DNA of 64,000 nt from an uncultured Microbacteriaceae bacterium (GTDB lineage Bacteria > Actinomycetota > Actinomycetes > Actinomycetales > Microbacteriaceae): assembly GCA_947487835.1 (NCBI GenBank), contig CANKXX010000008.1:62001-126000 (forward strand), written 5' to 3'. A model generated the notes under the pieces. The model had not been told where the DNA came from. It saw nothing but the letters and a program-made list of their open reading frames with translations, and did not search any database. The position numbers and the translations under genes were made by a program. This document shows, one piece after another, positions 9,792-20,621 of the stretch (position 1 is its first letter; each line of letters begins with the position of its first letter).

Positions 9792-10475
9792 ATGCCTAAG
9801 CCAACCAAGGGCCCGCGTCTCGGCGGCGGACCGTCGCACGAGCGCCTGCTTCTCGCGAACCTCGCCGCCGCGCTGTTCACGCACCGCTCGATCAAGACCA
9901 CCGAGACGAAGGCCAAGCGCCTCCGTCCCGTCGCCGAGCGCCTGATCACGTTCGCGAAGCGCGGCGACCTGCACGCGCGTCGTCGCGTGCTCGGCGTCAT
10001 CTCGGACAAGACCGTCGTGCACGAGCTCTTCACGGAGATCGCGCCCCTCGTCGCCGAGCGCGACGGCGGCTACACCCGCATCACGAAGCTCGGCTTCCGC
10101 AAGGGTGACAACGCCTCGATGGTGCAGATCGAGCTCGTCCTCGAGCCCGTGACCCCGAAGGTCAAGCGCAGCGCGTCCGCCGCGACGGCGACCGCCACCG
10201 CTCCGGCCGCCGCGGCCCCCGTTGCCGATGACGCGCCTGCCGTTGCCGAGGCGCCCGTCGCGGACGCGTCCACGGCGGACGCCGTCGCCGACGCGCCCGT
10301 CGCCGACGAGTCCACCGCTGACGAGTCCGCCGCCGACCAGTCGGCTGCCGAGTCCGAGGTCCCCGTCGAGTCGACCGACACGGTCGAGCAGTCGGAGCCC
10401 ACGCCCGCCGAGTCCACGGACCCGGTCGCGGCCGAGGTCGAGGCCGACGCCGCCAAGAAGTCGGACGACGCGTAA
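9792..10475 (+). CDS. rplQ: 50S ribosomal protein L17 with long Ala-rich acidic C-terminal tail
   Basis: [46 protein letters not shown]; about 100 residue low-complexity tail. Confidence 0.97.
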   Translation: MPKPTKGPRLGGGPSHERLLLANLAAALFTHRSIKTTETKAKRLRPVAERLITFAKRGDLHARRRVLGVISDKTVVHELFTEIAPLVAERDGGYTRITKLGFRKGDNASMVQIELVLEPVTPKVKRSASAATATATAPAAAAPVADDAPAVAEAPVADASTADAVADAPVADESTADESAADQSAAESEVPVESTDTVEQSEPTPAESTDPVAAEVEADAAKKSDDA

Positions 10476-10491
10476 CACGCACGCTCGATGA

Positions 10492-10523
10492 GGGCCCCGG
10501 CATCCACTCGGATGCCGGGGCCC
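10492..10523 (+). terminator. Intrinsic-terminator-like hairpin after rplQ
   Basis: GGGCCCCGGCATCC / ACTC / GGATGCCGGGGCCC, 14 bp perfect stem followed by TTGTG. Confidence 0.8.
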
Positions 10524-10548
10524 TTGTGCGTGTCCCTATGCTGTGACG

Positions 10549-11589
10549 ATGGGAGATCCGCAGCCGCTCCGTGTCCGGGTCGACTTCCCTGCGACCCTGC
10601 CCGTCCCCGCCGACGGCGAGGACCTGCGCTGGCGGCCCGCCACCCGCTCCGACGCCGCCGCGCTCGCCCGGCTGCACAGCGCGATGGACCCCGTCGACCA
10701 CCCGCACTTCGTGGTGAACGAGGAGGAGATCGCCGAGGACTTCGCCGAGCCGCGATTCGATCCGGCCCACGACTCCCTGGTGGCGGAGGACGCTTCGGGC
10801 ATCGTCGCCTACGGCATGGCCCTGCCGCTGGAGAGCCGGGAGTCGATCGTGCGCGTCGTGCTGCTCGGCGGCGTGCACCCGGACCGCCGCGGCACCGGGA
10901 TCGGGCGGCGGATCGTCGCCTGGCAGGAGGCCAGGGGAACCCAGCAGCTGGCCACCGCGGAGGAGGCTCTCCCCGGCTGGCTGCTCGTCTACGCGGACAC
11001 CGAGCACGGCGGCGCGACGATCCGGCTCTTCGAGCGCCGCGGCTTCGGCCGGGAGCGCTACTTCCTCGAACTGCGCCGGGACCTCGCCGAGCCCATCCCC
11101 GAGGTGGTGCCCCGCGACGGCGTGCGGATCGTCCCCTGGCACGCGGACTGGTCGGCGGGCGCTCTCGAGGCGAAGAACGCGTCCTTCCGCGACCACTGGG
11201 GCTCGCAGCCCGAGTCGGCCGAGCACTGGGAGAACCACCAGCGGCTCGGCATCTTCCGCGCCGACCTCAGCTACCTCGCGCTCGGCACGGGGGAGGACGG
11301 CACCGAACGCGTGGTCGGCCTGATCCGCACCGACGTCAACGAGCAGGACTGGGCTGCCCAGGGCTACCCGCACGCCTACGTCGGGCTCGTCGGCGTCGTC
11401 CGCGAGTGGCGGGGGCGCCGGATCGCGCAGGCCCTCCTCTCCCGGGTGCTCGCGGCGAGCAGGGAACTCGGCTACGAGCGGGTGAACCTCGACGTGGACT
11501 CGGACAACCCGTCGGGGGCGCTCGGCCTGTACACGAGCATGGGATTCCGGCGGGCGACCCAGTCGGTGGCCCTGCTCCGGGCCTTCTGA
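10549..11589 (+). CDS. GNAT family N-acetyltransferase, two GNAT domains
   Basis: N-half VLLGGVHPDRRGTGIGRRIVAW and C-half VGVVREWRGRRIAQALLSRVL acetyl-CoA binding motifs. Confidence 0.8.
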   Translation: MGDPQPLRVRVDFPATLPVPADGEDLRWRPATRSDAAALARLHSAMDPVDHPHFVVNEEEIAEDFAEPRFDPAHDSLVAEDASGIVAYGMALPLESRESIVRVVLLGGVHPDRRGTGIGRRIVAWQEARGTQQLATAEEALPGWLLVYADTEHGGATIRLFERRGFGRERYFLELRRDLAEPIPEVVPRDGVRIVPWHADWSAGALEAKNASFRDHWGSQPESAEHWENHQRLGIFRADLSYLALGTGEDGTERVVGLIRTDVNEQDWAAQGYPHAYVGLVGVVREWRGRRIAQALLSRVLAASRELGYERVNLDVDSDNPSGALGLYTSMGFRRATQSVALLRAF

Positions 11590-11611
11590 CCCACTCCTCT
11601 AGACTTTCGGG

Positions 11612-12541
11612 GTGAGCGGGGAGAACGAGACGCCGGACGCGGGGTCGCGACGGTTCCGCCTCGACATCGCCTACGACGGCACCCGGTTCAACGGCTGGAG
11701 CCGGCAGCCGGGGCAGCGCACGGTGCAGGGCGTGCTCGAGGCGGCGCTGGCGAGCATCTTCAAGAGCACGCCCCCGGCGCCGACGCTCGCCGTCGCCGGG
11801 CGCACCGACGCCGGCGTGCACGCCGTGGGCCAGGTCGCGCACCTCGACCTCACGGGTCGGCAGGTGGCCAAGCTGACCCGGCCCTCGCGCGGCAAGCGTC
11901 CCGCTTCGTACGTGGAGCCCTCGCCGGCGGAGGCGCTCGCCCGCCGCGTCAACGGCATCCTCGGCGCATCCTCCGACGTGGTCGTCACGGCGTGCGTCGA
12001 TGCGCCCGAGGGCTTCGACGCGCGGTTCGCGGCGGAGTGGCGGAGCTACGAGTACCGGATCGCGGACTCGGCGGCGCTCAAGGACCCGCTGCAGCGGCAC
12101 CGCACCCTCTGGCTGCCCGGCACCCTCGACGACCGGGCGATGGACACGGCGGCCCTGGGCCTGCTCGGCCTGCACGACTTCGCGGCGTACTGCAAGCCCC
12201 GGGAGGGCGCGACGACCATCCGCACCCTGCAGGAGTTCCGCTGGTCCCGCGACGCGGACGGCGTGCTGGTCGGCCGGATCCGCGCCGACGCGTTCTGCCA
12301 CAGCATGGTGCGCGCGGTCGCCGGCGGCTGCGTCGCCGTGGGGGAGGGCAAGCTCGAGCCCGGCCGGCTCGCCGAGCTGCTCGACGTCCGCGCCCGCACG
12401 AACGAGTTCGTCGTGCTGCCGGCCCGGGGCCTCACGCTGATGCGGGTCGGCTATCCGCCGGACGAGCAGCTGCTCGCCCGCACGCTCCTCACCCGGGCGA
12501 AGCGCGAGCCGGACAGCGTAGCGGGCGCGAGCGTGGTTTGA
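11612..12541 (+). CDS. truA: tRNA pseudouridine synthase A
   Basis: RLDIAYDGTRFNGWSRQPGQRTVQGVLE...VAGRTDAGVHAVGQVAHLD...FCHSMVRAVAGG. Confidence 0.95.
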   Translation: MSGENETPDAGSRRFRLDIAYDGTRFNGWSRQPGQRTVQGVLEAALASIFKSTPPAPTLAVAGRTDAGVHAVGQVAHLDLTGRQVAKLTRPSRGKRPASYVEPSPAEALARRVNGILGASSDVVVTACVDAPEGFDARFAAEWRSYEYRIADSAALKDPLQRHRTLWLPGTLDDRAMDTAALGLLGLHDFAAYCKPREGATTIRTLQEFRWSRDADGVLVGRIRADAFCHSMVRAVAGGCVAVGEGKLEPGRLAELLDVRARTNEFVVLPARGLTLMRVGYPPDEQLLARTLLTRAKREPDSVAGASVV

Positions 12542-12725
12542 CCGGACGGCGCGCCCTGGTCTAGTCTGGGGTGTTGGTGTTTGCGCCCCTGCGCGCGGCA
12601 CGCGAGATTGAGCCCTCCACCGGTGAGTTCCCCGACATCGTCGGAAACCGCGCTAGGCGCGGACGGAACGCATCACGGAGCGGGATTCACGAACAACTCA
12701 TTCCGAACGAGAAAGTAGCTTCCCT

Positions 12726-13172
12726 GTGACGCGCACGTATTCACCCAAGGCCAGCGAGATCAAGCGCGAGTGGCTCATCATCGACGCCACCGACGTCGTG
12801 CTCGGCCGTCTGGCCAGCCACGCCGCCGCTCTGCTCCGCGGCAAGCACAAGCCGACCTTCGCCCCTCACCTGGACACCGGCGACTTCGTGATCATCATCA
12901 ACGCCGACAAGGTGGCGCTGACGGGATCGAAGCTCGAGCAGAAGAAGGCGTACCGCCACTCGGGCTACCCGGGCGGCCTCACCGCCACGAGCTACTCCGA
13001 GATGCTGGAGAAGCAGCCGACCCGCACCGTCGAGAAGGCCATCCGCGGCATGCTGCCGAAGAATTCCATCGGCCGCGCCCAGCTGACCAAGCTCAAGGTC
13101 TACACCGGCTCCGAGCACCCGCACGCCGCTCAGCAGCCCAAGACCTACACCCTCGACCAGGTCGCTCAGTAA
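12726..13172 (+). CDS. rplM: 50S ribosomal protein L13
   Basis: [42 protein letters not shown]. Confidence 0.98.
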   Translation: MTRTYSPKASEIKREWLIIDATDVVLGRLASHAAALLRGKHKPTFAPHLDTGDFVIIINADKVALTGSKLEQKKAYRHSGYPGGLTATSYSEMLEKQPTRTVEKAIRGMLPKNSIGRAQLTKLKVYTGSEHPHAAQQPKTYTLDQVAQ

Positions 13173-13228
13173 CGCCGCGACGGCGCTGACACCTCTTCCA
13201 GACTCAAATAGAAGGAATCACTTACATC

Positions 13229-13711
13229 GTGGCGAAGATCGCAGACTCCATCGACGCGGCTCCTGAGAGCTACTCGACCGAAAGCCCCACCGAGGCGACC
13301 CGCGCACCCCGCGCCGTCCTCAGCGTCCCCGGCGCCGCTGTCGGCCGCCGCAAGCAGGCGATCGCGCGCGTGCGCATCGTTCCCGGCTCCGGCACCATCA
13401 CGGTCAACGGGCGCGAGCTCGCGGACTACTTCCCCAACAAGCTGCACCAGCAGCTGATCAACGACCCGTTCAAGGTGCTCGACCTGCTCGGCAGCTACGA
13501 CGTGATCGCCCGCATCACCGGCGGTGGCCCCTCCGGCCAGGCCGGCGCCCTGCGTCTCGGCATCGCCCGTTCGCTGAACCAGGTGGACGAGGAGAACAAC
13601 CGCGCGACGCTGAAGAAGGCGGGCTTCCTCAGCCGCGACGCGCGCGTCAAGGAGCGCAAGAAGGCCGGTCTCAAGAAGGCCCGTAAGGCTCCTCAGTTCT
13701 CGAAGCGCTAA
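13229..13711 (+). CDS. rpsI: 30S ribosomal protein S9
   Basis: [34 protein letters not shown]...[12 protein letters not shown]. Confidence 0.98.
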   Translation: MAKIADSIDAAPESYSTESPTEATRAPRAVLSVPGAAVGRRKQAIARVRIVPGSGTITVNGRELADYFPNKLHQQLINDPFKVLDLLGSYDVIARITGGGPSGQAGALRLGIARSLNQVDEENNRATLKKAGFLSRDARVKERKKAGLKKARKAPQFSKR

Positions 13712-13732
13712 CGCGCTCGAGCACCGGGCTCC

Positions 13733-15079
13733 ATGCCTCGCTTGTTCGGCACGGACGGCGTGCGCGGCCTCGCCAATCGCGACCTCACGGTCGAGTTGGC
13801 GCTCGGGCTCGCGCAGGCCGCCGCGCAGGTACTCGGCTCGGATGCGTGGGACGCCGGGCGACGACCGACCGCGGTCGTCGCCCGCGACCCGCGCATCTCG
13901 GGTGAATTCATTGCGGCCGCCGTTGCGGCCGGGCTGGCGAGTTCCGGCGTCGACGTACTCGACGCCGGGGTCATCCCCACGCCGGCTGCGGCGTTCCTCA
14001 TCGCGGACATCGGCGCCGACTTCGGCGTGATGATCTCGGCGTCGCACAACCCGGCGCCCGACAACGGCATCAAGTTCTTCGCCGCCGGCGGCAAGAAGCT
14101 CGCGGACGACCTCGAGGACCGCATCGAGGCGCTTCTCAACGGCGAGAAGCTGACCCCGACCGGATCCGACGTCGGCCGCGTGCGCCGGTTCGCCGACGCC
14201 GAGGACCGCTACATCGTGCACCTCCTCGGCACGCTCCCGCACCGGCTCGAGGGCATCCACGTCGTACTCGACTGCGCGCACGGCGCCGCCGCGGGCATCT
14301 CGCCCGAGGTCTTCACCGACGCGGGCGCCACGGTGACCGTCATCGGCAACGACCCCAACGGCATCAACATCAACGACGGCGTCGGCTCGACGCACCTCGA
14401 CCTGCTCGCGCAGGCCGTGCTCGAGCACGGCGCGGACGTCGGCATCGCCCACGACGGCGACGCCGACCGCTGCCTCGCCGTGGACCACGAGGGCACCGTC
14501 GTGGACGGCGACCAGATCATGGCCGTGCTCGCGCTGTCGATGGCGAACCGCGGCCTGCTGCACCGCCGCACGCTCGTCGCCACCGTGATGAGCAACCTCG
14601 GCCTGCGGCTCGCCATGGCCGCGAACGACATCCACGTGCTGCAGACGCGCGTGGGGGACCGGTACGTGCTCGAGGCGATGAACGAGGCGGGCTACTCCCT
14701 CGGCGGTGAGCAGTCCGGGCACCTGATCATGGCGGACCACGCCACGACCGGTGACGGCATCCTCACCGGGCTGCAGCTGCTGGCCGAGATGGCCGGCACC
14801 GGGAAATCGCTCAAGGAGCTCGTGAGCGTCATGACCGTGTTCCCGCAGATCATGTTGAACGTGCGCGGGGTCGACCAGCACCGCGTGAACGACGACGAGG
14901 TGGTCGCGGCCGCCGTGGCCGAGCTCGAGCACGAGCTGGGCGACACGGGCCGCATCCTCCTGCGGGCATCCGGCACCGAGCCGATGGTGCGCGTCATGGT
15001 CGAGGCCGCGGACCACCCCACCGCCCACCGCATGGCGCACTCCCTGGCCGACGTCGTGAAGCAGCGCCTCGCGGTCTGA
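13733..15079 (+). CDS. glmM: Phosphoglucosamine mutase
   Basis: [24 protein letters not shown]; catalytic [17 protein letters not shown]. Confidence 0.96.
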   Translation: MPRLFGTDGVRGLANRDLTVELALGLAQAAAQVLGSDAWDAGRRPTAVVARDPRISGEFIAAAVAAGLASSGVDVLDAGVIPTPAAAFLIADIGADFGVMISASHNPAPDNGIKFFAAGGKKLADDLEDRIEALLNGEKLTPTGSDVGRVRRFADAEDRYIVHLLGTLPHRLEGIHVVLDCAHGAAAGISPEVFTDAGATVTVIGNDPNGININDGVGSTHLDLLAQAVLEHGADVGIAHDGDADRCLAVDHEGTVVDGDQIMAVLALSMANRGLLHRRTLVATVMSNLGLRLAMAANDIHVLQTRVGDRYVLEAMNEAGYSLGGEQSGHLIMADHATTGDGILTGLQLLAEMAGTGKSLKELVSVMTVFPQIMLNVRGVDQHRVNDDEVVAAAVAELEHELGDTGRILLRASGTEPMVRVMVEAADHPTAHRMAHSLADVVKQRLAV

Positions 15080-15105
15080 CCCGGTCCTACGGGTCGTGTT
15101 GCGTC

Positions 15106-15229
15106 CTTTCGACGAGCTCAGGGACCGTGGGTGTCCGTCGTTCCTGCGAGACGCTCCGACACGGTCGCTGAGCCTGTCGAAGCGGCGGGACGTGCCCTGG
15201 ACCTGTCGCGTCCCTTCGACGAGCTCAGA
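15106..15229. repeat. Cluster of three copies of the dispersed GAGC(C/T)TGTCGAAG repeat in both orientations
   Basis: Cores at about 15106-15126 (CTTTCGACGAGCTCAGGG), 15169-15183 (CTGAGCCTGTCGAAG) and 15213-15229 (CCCTTCGACGAGCTCAG). Confidence 0.8.
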
Positions 15230-15263
15230 GACCGCGTGAGGTCGTCGTTCCCCGCGTCCCCCC

Positions 15264-15377
15264 ACGCAATTCAGCAGATCCGATCGCGTCCCCGCACGCA
15301 ATTCCGCAGGTTCCGAGGGGCGGTCGGCGAGTCGTGACGTCGGAACGGCGTGTCACTCGGGATCTCCTGAATTGCGT
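15264..15377. repeat. Long inverted repeat, ACGCAATTCAG(C)AGATCC arms
   Basis: 15264-15281 ACGCAATTCAGCAGATCC versus 15360-15377 GGATCTCCTGAATTGCGT: 17/18 complementary; a related GCACGCAATTCCGCAGG lies between. Confidence 0.7.
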
Positions 15378-15405
15378 CGTTCCCCGGCCCCGCCTCTTCC
15401 GCGGG

Positions 15406-15981
15406 TCAGGCCTTCTTCGCGGCCGCCTTCGCCGCGCGCTTGGCCTCGCGCACGCGGGTGAGCGACTCCGGGTCGACGATGTCCGCGACCGACAGGTACG
15501 TGCCCTCGGCCCCGTAGGCGCCGGCCGCCTCGCGCCAGCCCTCCGCGGTCAGCCCGTACTGCTTGCCGAGCAGGGCCAGGAAGATCTTCGCCTTCTGCTC
15601 GCCGAAGCCGGGCAGCGCCTTGAGCCGGCGCAGGACCTCCGCGCCCGTCGGGGCGTCACGGGTCCAGATCGCGGCCGCGTCCCCGCCCCAGTCCTCCTCG
15701 ATCGCGGCGCACAGCGTCTGCGCCCGCGCGGCCATCGAGCCGGGGAAGCGGTGCACCGCCGGAGTCTGCTTGAAGACCTCGACGAAGGCGTCCGCGTCGT
15801 GGTTCGCGATCTCGGCGGCGTCGAGCCTCCCGAGGCGCTGGCGGATCTTCTCGGGCCCGGCGAACGCGGTCTCCATCGCGACCTGCTGGTCCAGCAGCAT
15901 GCCGAGGAGCAGCGCGAGGGGATCGGTGGAGAGCAGCTCATCCGCGGCGGCGTCGCCGGTGATCGACAGTGTCGGGGCCAT
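15406..15981 (-). CDS. HhH-GPD family base-excision DNA repair protein
   Basis: LLGMLLDQQVAMETAFAGPEKIRQRLG...LKALPGFGEQKAKIFLALLGKQYG, helix-hairpin-helix glycosylase pattern. Confidence 0.82.
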   Translation of the reverse strand: MAPTLSITGDAAADELLSTDPLALLLGMLLDQQVAMETAFAGPEKIRQRLGRLDAAEIANHDADAFVEVFKQTPAVHRFPGSMAARAQTLCAAIEEDWGGDAAAIWTRDAPTGAEVLRRLKALPGFGEQKAKIFLALLGKQYGLTAEGWREAAGAYGAEGTYLSVADIVDPESLTRVREAKRAAKAAAKKA

Positions 15982-16034
15982 CCGCCCATGTTCCCACCGC
16001 GCGGGCCACCGCCGCATCCCACTGCTCACGGCAC

Positions 16035-16123
16035 CTGTTCCGAATTCAGGCTGTACGGGCGACACGCCGATGAGAGGGCATCCGAAACTCGGCGTGTCGC
16101 AGCTGAGCCTGAATTCGGAACAG
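16035..16123. repeat. Compound inverted repeat or hairpin between coaA and the HhH-GPD gene
   Basis: CTGTTCCGAATTCAGGCT (16035-16052) pairs perfectly with AGCCTGAATTCGGAACAG (16106-16123); inner GCGACACGCCGA (16059-16070) pairs with TCGGCGTGTCGC (16089-16100). Confidence 0.85.
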
Positions 16124-16178
16124 GACCGCACCGGACCGCACCGCGCCGGCGTCACGCCGGGCGACCCGGCAGCGCGCG

Positions 16179-17159
16179 CTAGAGCTTGCGGAGGAGCACC
16201 TTCGCGACGGAGTGGTCCGCGTCCTTGCGCAGCACGAGGGTCGCGCGGGATCGGGTCGGCCGCACGTTCTGCCGGAGGTTCGGCTCGTTGATCGCGGTCC
16301 AGATGTCCCGGGCTCGGGTGCGCGCCTCCTCCTCGGTGAGGCTCGCGAAGCGGTGGAAGTAGGACCGGGGGTTGGCGAACGCCCCGCGCTGCAGAGTGAG
16401 GAAGCGCTCCTCGTACCAGCGGGCGATGTCGCTCGTCCGGGCGTCGACGTAGATCGTGAAGTCGAACAGGTCGCTGACGGCGAGGCGGTGCCCCGGCGCG
16501 GGCGGCTGCAGCACGTTCAGGCCCTCGACGATGAGCACGTCCGGCTGGCGCACCACGATCTCGGCGCCGGGCACGATGTCGTAGCTGAGGTGCGAGTAGA
16601 ACGGGGCGCGCACCTCCTCGGCGCCGCCCTTCACGTTGCTCACGAAGCGCAGCAGGGACCGACGGTCGTACGACTCCGGGAAGCCCTTGCGCTGCATCAG
16701 CCCGCGACGCTCGAGCTCGGCGTTGGGGTAGAGGAAGCCGTCGGTCGTGAGCAGCTCGACCCGCGGGGTGTCCTCCCAGCGCGCGAGCAGCTCGCGCAGC
16801 AGGCGCGCGATCGTGGACTTGCCGACCGCGACGGACCCGGCGACGCCGATCACGAAGGGCGTGCTGCGGGCGCGCTCGCCGAGGAACGCGCTCGTGCTCG
16901 CGTGCAGGTGGCGCTTGCCGGTCGCGTAGAGCATGAGCAGACGGCTGAGCGGCAGGTAGACCTCCTGCACCTCCCGCATGTCGAGCGGATCGCCGAGGCC
17001 GCGCAGCTGCACCACCTCGGTCTCCCGCAGGGGGAGCGGCGTCGTGGCGGCGAGGGCGGCCCAGTCCGCGCGGTCGATCTCGACGAACGGCGACGCGCCG
17101 TGCGACTCCCCGTTCTGGCGGGATCCGGTCGACGGTGCGGAGGACCCGGCCTGAGACAT
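16179..17159 (-). CDS. coaA: Type I pantothenate kinase
   Basis: [26 protein letters not shown]...[30 protein letters not shown]. Confidence 0.96.
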   Translation of the reverse strand: MSQAGSSAPSTGSRQNGESHGASPFVEIDRADWAALAATTPLPLRETEVVQLRGLGDPLDMREVQEVYLPLSRLLMLYATGKRHLHASTSAFLGERARSTPFVIGVAGSVAVGKSTIARLLRELLARWEDTPRVELLTTDGFLYPNAELERRGLMQRKGFPESYDRRSLLRFVSNVKGGAEEVRAPFYSHLSYDIVPGAEIVVRQPDVLIVEGLNVLQPPAPGHRLAVSDLFDFTIYVDARTSDIARWYEERFLTLQRGAFANPRSYFHRFASLTEEEARTRARDIWTAINEPNLRQNVRPTRSRATLVLRKDADHSVAKVLLRKL

Positions 17160-17217
17160 AGAGACACAGCCTAGTAGCGGGCCGGTCGCCCAGCGGCCGT
17201 GAACTAAAATCGGGCCC

Positions 17218-19068
17218 ATGTGTGGAATCGTGGGTTATGTCGGAACGAGCAAGAGCATCGAGGTGCTCCTGGGCGGGCTGCGTCGCCTGGAGTACCGCGG
17301 ATACGACTCCGCCGGGATCGCGGTGATCGACGAGAACGGAGACCTGCAGACCCGTAAGCGCGCGGGCAAGCTCGCCACGCTCCTCGACGACCTGGACGGC
17401 AACCCGCTCGCCAACGGCGCCACCGGCATCGGGCACACCCGCTGGGCCACCCACGGTGGGCCGACCGACGGGAACGCGCACCCGCACCTGGGCGACGACG
17501 GCAAGCTCGCCCTCATCCACAACGGCATCATCGAAAACTTCTCCGAGCTCAAGCAGGAGCTGCTCTCCGACGGCTACGTCTTCGACAGCGAGACCGACAC
17601 CGAGGTCGCGGCGAAGCTGCTCGGCCGCGAGTACGGCCGCACCAGGAGCCTCGAGCAGGCGTTCCGCAACACCGTGCAGCGTCTCGAGGGCGCGTTCACG
17701 CTGCTCGCCGTGCACCGCGACGAGCCCGGGCTCGTCGTCGGCGCCCGCCGCAACTCGCCGCTGGTCATCGGCCTGGGCGAGGGCGAGAACTTCCTCGGCT
17801 CCGACGTCGCCGCGTTCGTCGAGTTCACCCGCCGCGCGGTCGCGATCGGGCAAGACCAGATGGTCGCCATCCGCCCCGACTCGGTGACCGTCACCGACTT
17901 CCTCGGCGCGCCGGTGACGGCCGACGAGTTCGAGGTCGCCTGGGACGCGTCCGCGTCCGAGAAGGGCGGCTGGTCGAGCTTCATGGCCAAGGAGATCACC
18001 GAGGGCCCGGATGCGGTGGCCAACACCGTGCGCGGTCGCATCGTCGACGGCCTCGTGCAGCTGCCGGACCTCGACGGCATCGGGGACGAGGCGCTCGCCG
18101 GCATCACCCGCATCGTCATCGTCGCCTGCGGTACGGCGTCGTACTCCGGCATCCTCGGCAAGTACGCGATCGAGAGCTGGTCGCGGGTGCCCGTCGAGGT
18201 GGAGCTCGCCCACGAGTTCCGCTACCGGGAGCCGGTGCTCGACTCCACGACCCTCGTCATCTCGATCAGCCAGTCCGGCGAGACCATGGACACCCGCATG
18301 GCGGTCCAGTACGCGAGCGAGCACGGTGCCCGCGTCCTCTCCATCTGCAACACGCAGGGCGCCACCATCCCCCGCGAGTCCGAGGCCGTGATCTACACGC
18401 ACGCCGGGCCGGAGGTCGCCGTGGCGTCGACGAAGGCGTTCCTCGCGCAGGTCGCGGCGCTGTACCTCTTCGGCCTGCACCTCGCCCGCGTGCGCGGCAC
18501 CCTGTCGGCGGAGGCGATCGCCGAGAATTGCGCCGAGCTCGTCGCGATCCCCGAGAAGCTCACCCGGGTGCTCGAGTCCACCGAGTCCATCGCCCAGCTG
18601 GCCGGCTGGATGGCCGACACGCGCGCCGTCCTGTTCCTCGGCCGGCACGTCGGCTACCCGGTCGCGCTCGAGGGCGCGCTCAAGCTCAAGGAGCTGGCGT
18701 ACATCCACGCCGAAGGCTTCGCCGCGGGCGAGCTCAAGCACGGTCCGATCGCGCTCATCGAGCCGGGTCAGCCCGTGTTCGTCATCGTGCCGAGCCCCAT
18801 CGGCCAGCCCGAGCTGCACAAGAAGGTCATTTCCAACATCAAGGAGATCGAGGCCCGCGGCGCCCGCGTGCTCGCGATCGCGGAGGCGGGCGACGCGTTC
18901 GTGCCGCCGCTCGCCGACGTCGTGCTGCCCATCCCGCTGGCCGCGCCGTTCTTCGAGCCGCTGCTCGCCGTGGCGCCGCTCCAGATCTTCGCCATGGAGC
19001 TCGCGACCGCCAAGGGGCTCGACGTCGACCAGCCGCGGAACCTCGCCAAGTCGGTCACGGTCGAATAG
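17218..19068 (+). CDS. glmS: Glutamine-fructose-6-phosphate aminotransferase
   Basis: [39 protein letters not shown] domains; C-terminal [16 protein letters not shown]. Confidence 0.97.
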   Translation: MCGIVGYVGTSKSIEVLLGGLRRLEYRGYDSAGIAVIDENGDLQTRKRAGKLATLLDDLDGNPLANGATGIGHTRWATHGGPTDGNAHPHLGDDGKLALIHNGIIENFSELKQELLSDGYVFDSETDTEVAAKLLGREYGRTRSLEQAFRNTVQRLEGAFTLLAVHRDEPGLVVGARRNSPLVIGLGEGENFLGSDVAAFVEFTRRAVAIGQDQMVAIRPDSVTVTDFLGAPVTADEFEVAWDASASEKGGWSSFMAKEITEGPDAVANTVRGRIVDGLVQLPDLDGIGDEALAGITRIVIVACGTASYSGILGKYAIESWSRVPVEVELAHEFRYREPVLDSTTLVISISQSGETMDTRMAVQYASEHGARVLSICNTQGATIPRESEAVIYTHAGPEVAVASTKAFLAQVAALYLFGLHLARVRGTLSAEAIAENCAELVAIPEKLTRVLESTESIAQLAGWMADTRAVLFLGRHVGYPVALEGALKLKELAYIHAEGFAAGELKHGPIALIEPGQPVFVIVPSPIGQPELHKKVISNIKEIEARGARVLAIAEAGDAFVPPLADVVLPIPLAAPFFEPLLAVAPLQIFAMELATAKGLDVDQPRNLAKSVTVE

Positions 19069-19098
19069 CGGCGGACGCCGCCAGGACGCGGGTACAGG

Positions 19099-19458
19099 AT
19101 GATCGCCGGAATCGGCGTCGACGTGGTCGACCTCGCGCGCTTCGAGCGTGCGCTGGAGCGCACCCCCGCGCTGCGCGAGCGCCTCTTCGCGCCCGAGGAG
19201 CGAGCGCTGGGGGTGCACTCGCTCGCCGCGCGGTTCGCCGCGAAAGAGGCGCTCATCAAGGCGCTCGGCGACGTGCCCGGCTTCCGCTGGCTCGACGTGG
19301 AGGTGGTGCGGGACGAGCACGGCGACCCGTCGTTCGTGCTCCGCAACGCGATCGCCGGCCTCGTGGCCGCCCGCGGCATCGCGACCGTGCACCTGTCGAT
19401 GAGTCATGACGGCGGGGTCGCGTTCGCGTTCGTCGTCGCGGAGAGGATCGCACCGTGA
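19099..19458 (+). CDS. acpS: Holo-[acyl-carrier-protein] synthase
   Basis: MIAGIGVDVVDLARFERAL...SLAARFAAKEALIKALG. Confidence 0.93.
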   Translation: MIAGIGVDVVDLARFERALERTPALRERLFAPEERALGVHSLAARFAAKEALIKALGDVPGFRWLDVEVVRDEHGDPSFVLRNAIAGLVAARGIATVHLSMSHDGGVAFAFVVAERIAP

Positions 19459-20621
19459 CACTCGGTGATGCCGTGGCCGACGCCGAGCCGCTCGGCGACG
19501 GAGCCCCGGCCATGCTGCGACGGGAGGCCCGCATCGACCTCGCTGCTGTCAGCCGGAACGTGCGGCGGCTGCGAGAGCTCTCCGGCACCCCGGACGCGAT
19601 GGTGGTGGTGAAGGCGAACGGATACGGGCACGGCGCCGTGCGCGTCGCCCGTGCCGCGCTCGCCGGCGGCGCCACCTGGCTCGGCGTCGTCGACATCGCG
19701 GAGGCGCTCGCCCTGCGGAACGCCGGCATCGACGCCCCGCTGCTCTGCTGGCTGCACGGGGCCGACGGGGACTTCGGGGTCGCCCTCGACGCGCGCGTCG
19801 ACGTGGGCGTCAGCTCCGCCGGGCAGCTGCGCGCGGTGGCCGCCGCGGCCCGCGACCGCGGCGTGATCGGCGCCGTGCACATCAAGGTGGACACGGGCCT
19901 CGGCCGCAACGGCGTCGTCGAGACGGAGTGGCGCGCGGTCTTCGAGGACGCCGCCGCCTTCGAGAAGGAGGGCGTCGTGCGCGTCCGTGGCGTCTTCAGC
20001 CACCTCGCCAACGCCGGCGCCGACGAGGATGCGCGCCAGGTCGCCGCGTTCGAGCTCGCCCTGGCCACCGCCGAGGTCGCGGGGGTGCGGCCCGACCTGC
20101 GCCACCTCGCATCCACCGCCGGTGCGGTGCGGGTGCCGGAGAGCCGCTACGACATGGTGCGCCTGGGCATCGGGGTCTACGGGCTGTCGCCCTTCGATGA
20201 CGCGACGAGCGCCGACCTCGGACTGACCCCGGCGCTCACGCTCGTCGGTGGCGTCGTGTCCGTCAAGCGGGTGCCCGCGGGCACCGGCGTCTCCTACGGC
20301 TACAGCTACCGCACGACCTCCGAGGCGAACCTCGCCCTCGTGTCCCTCGGCTACGCCGACGGCATCCCTCGCCTCGCCTCCAACCGCGCGCCCGTGAGCA
20401 TCAACGGCCGCCGGTACACCGTGACGGGCCGCATCGCCATGGACCAGTTCGTCGTCGACATGGGCGCGGACACCTGCGAGGTCGGCGACGACGTCGTGCT
20501 GTTCGGCGACCCCGAGACCGGCGTGCCGTCCGCGGACGAGTGGGCGGACGCCGCGGAGACCATCAACTACGAGATCGTCACCCGCCTGGGCGGACGCATC
20601 GAGCGGAGGTACGTGTCGTGA
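19455..20621 (+). CDS. alr: Alanine racemase (copy 1)
   Basis: MVVVKANGYGHGAVRVARAAL PLP-Lys motif; GTGVSYGYSYRT catalytic Tyr region; MDQFVVDMG. Confidence 0.93.
   Translation: MTLGDAVADAEPLGDGAPAMLRREARIDLAAVSRNVRRLRELSGTPDAMVVVKANGYGHGAVRVARAALAGGATWLGVVDIAEALALRNAGIDAPLLCWLHGADGDFGVALDARVDVGVSSAGQLRAVAAAARDRGVIGAVHIKVDTGLGRNGVVETEWRAVFEDAAAFEKEGVVRVRGVFSHLANAGADEDARQVAAFELALATAEVAGVRPDLRHLASTAGAVRVPESRYDMVRLGIGVYGLSPFDDATSADLGLTPALTLVGGVVSVKRVPAGTGVSYGYSYRTTSEANLALVSLGYADGIPRLASNRAPVSINGRRYTVTGRIAMDQFVVDMGADTCEVGDDVVLFGDPETGVPSADEWADAAETINYEIVTRLGGRIERRYVS

Noticed and set aside
15406-19461. 1351 aa reverse-strand ORF, and other very long antisense ORFs such as 46617-49754, 59603-61996, 1573-3570 and 52372-53436
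   Set aside because: They lie opposite well-supported genes and have Arg/Ala/Gly/His-rich compositions typical of high-GC shadow frames. Only the C-terminal part of 15406-19461 (the HhH-GPD gene) and the separately framed coaA are real.
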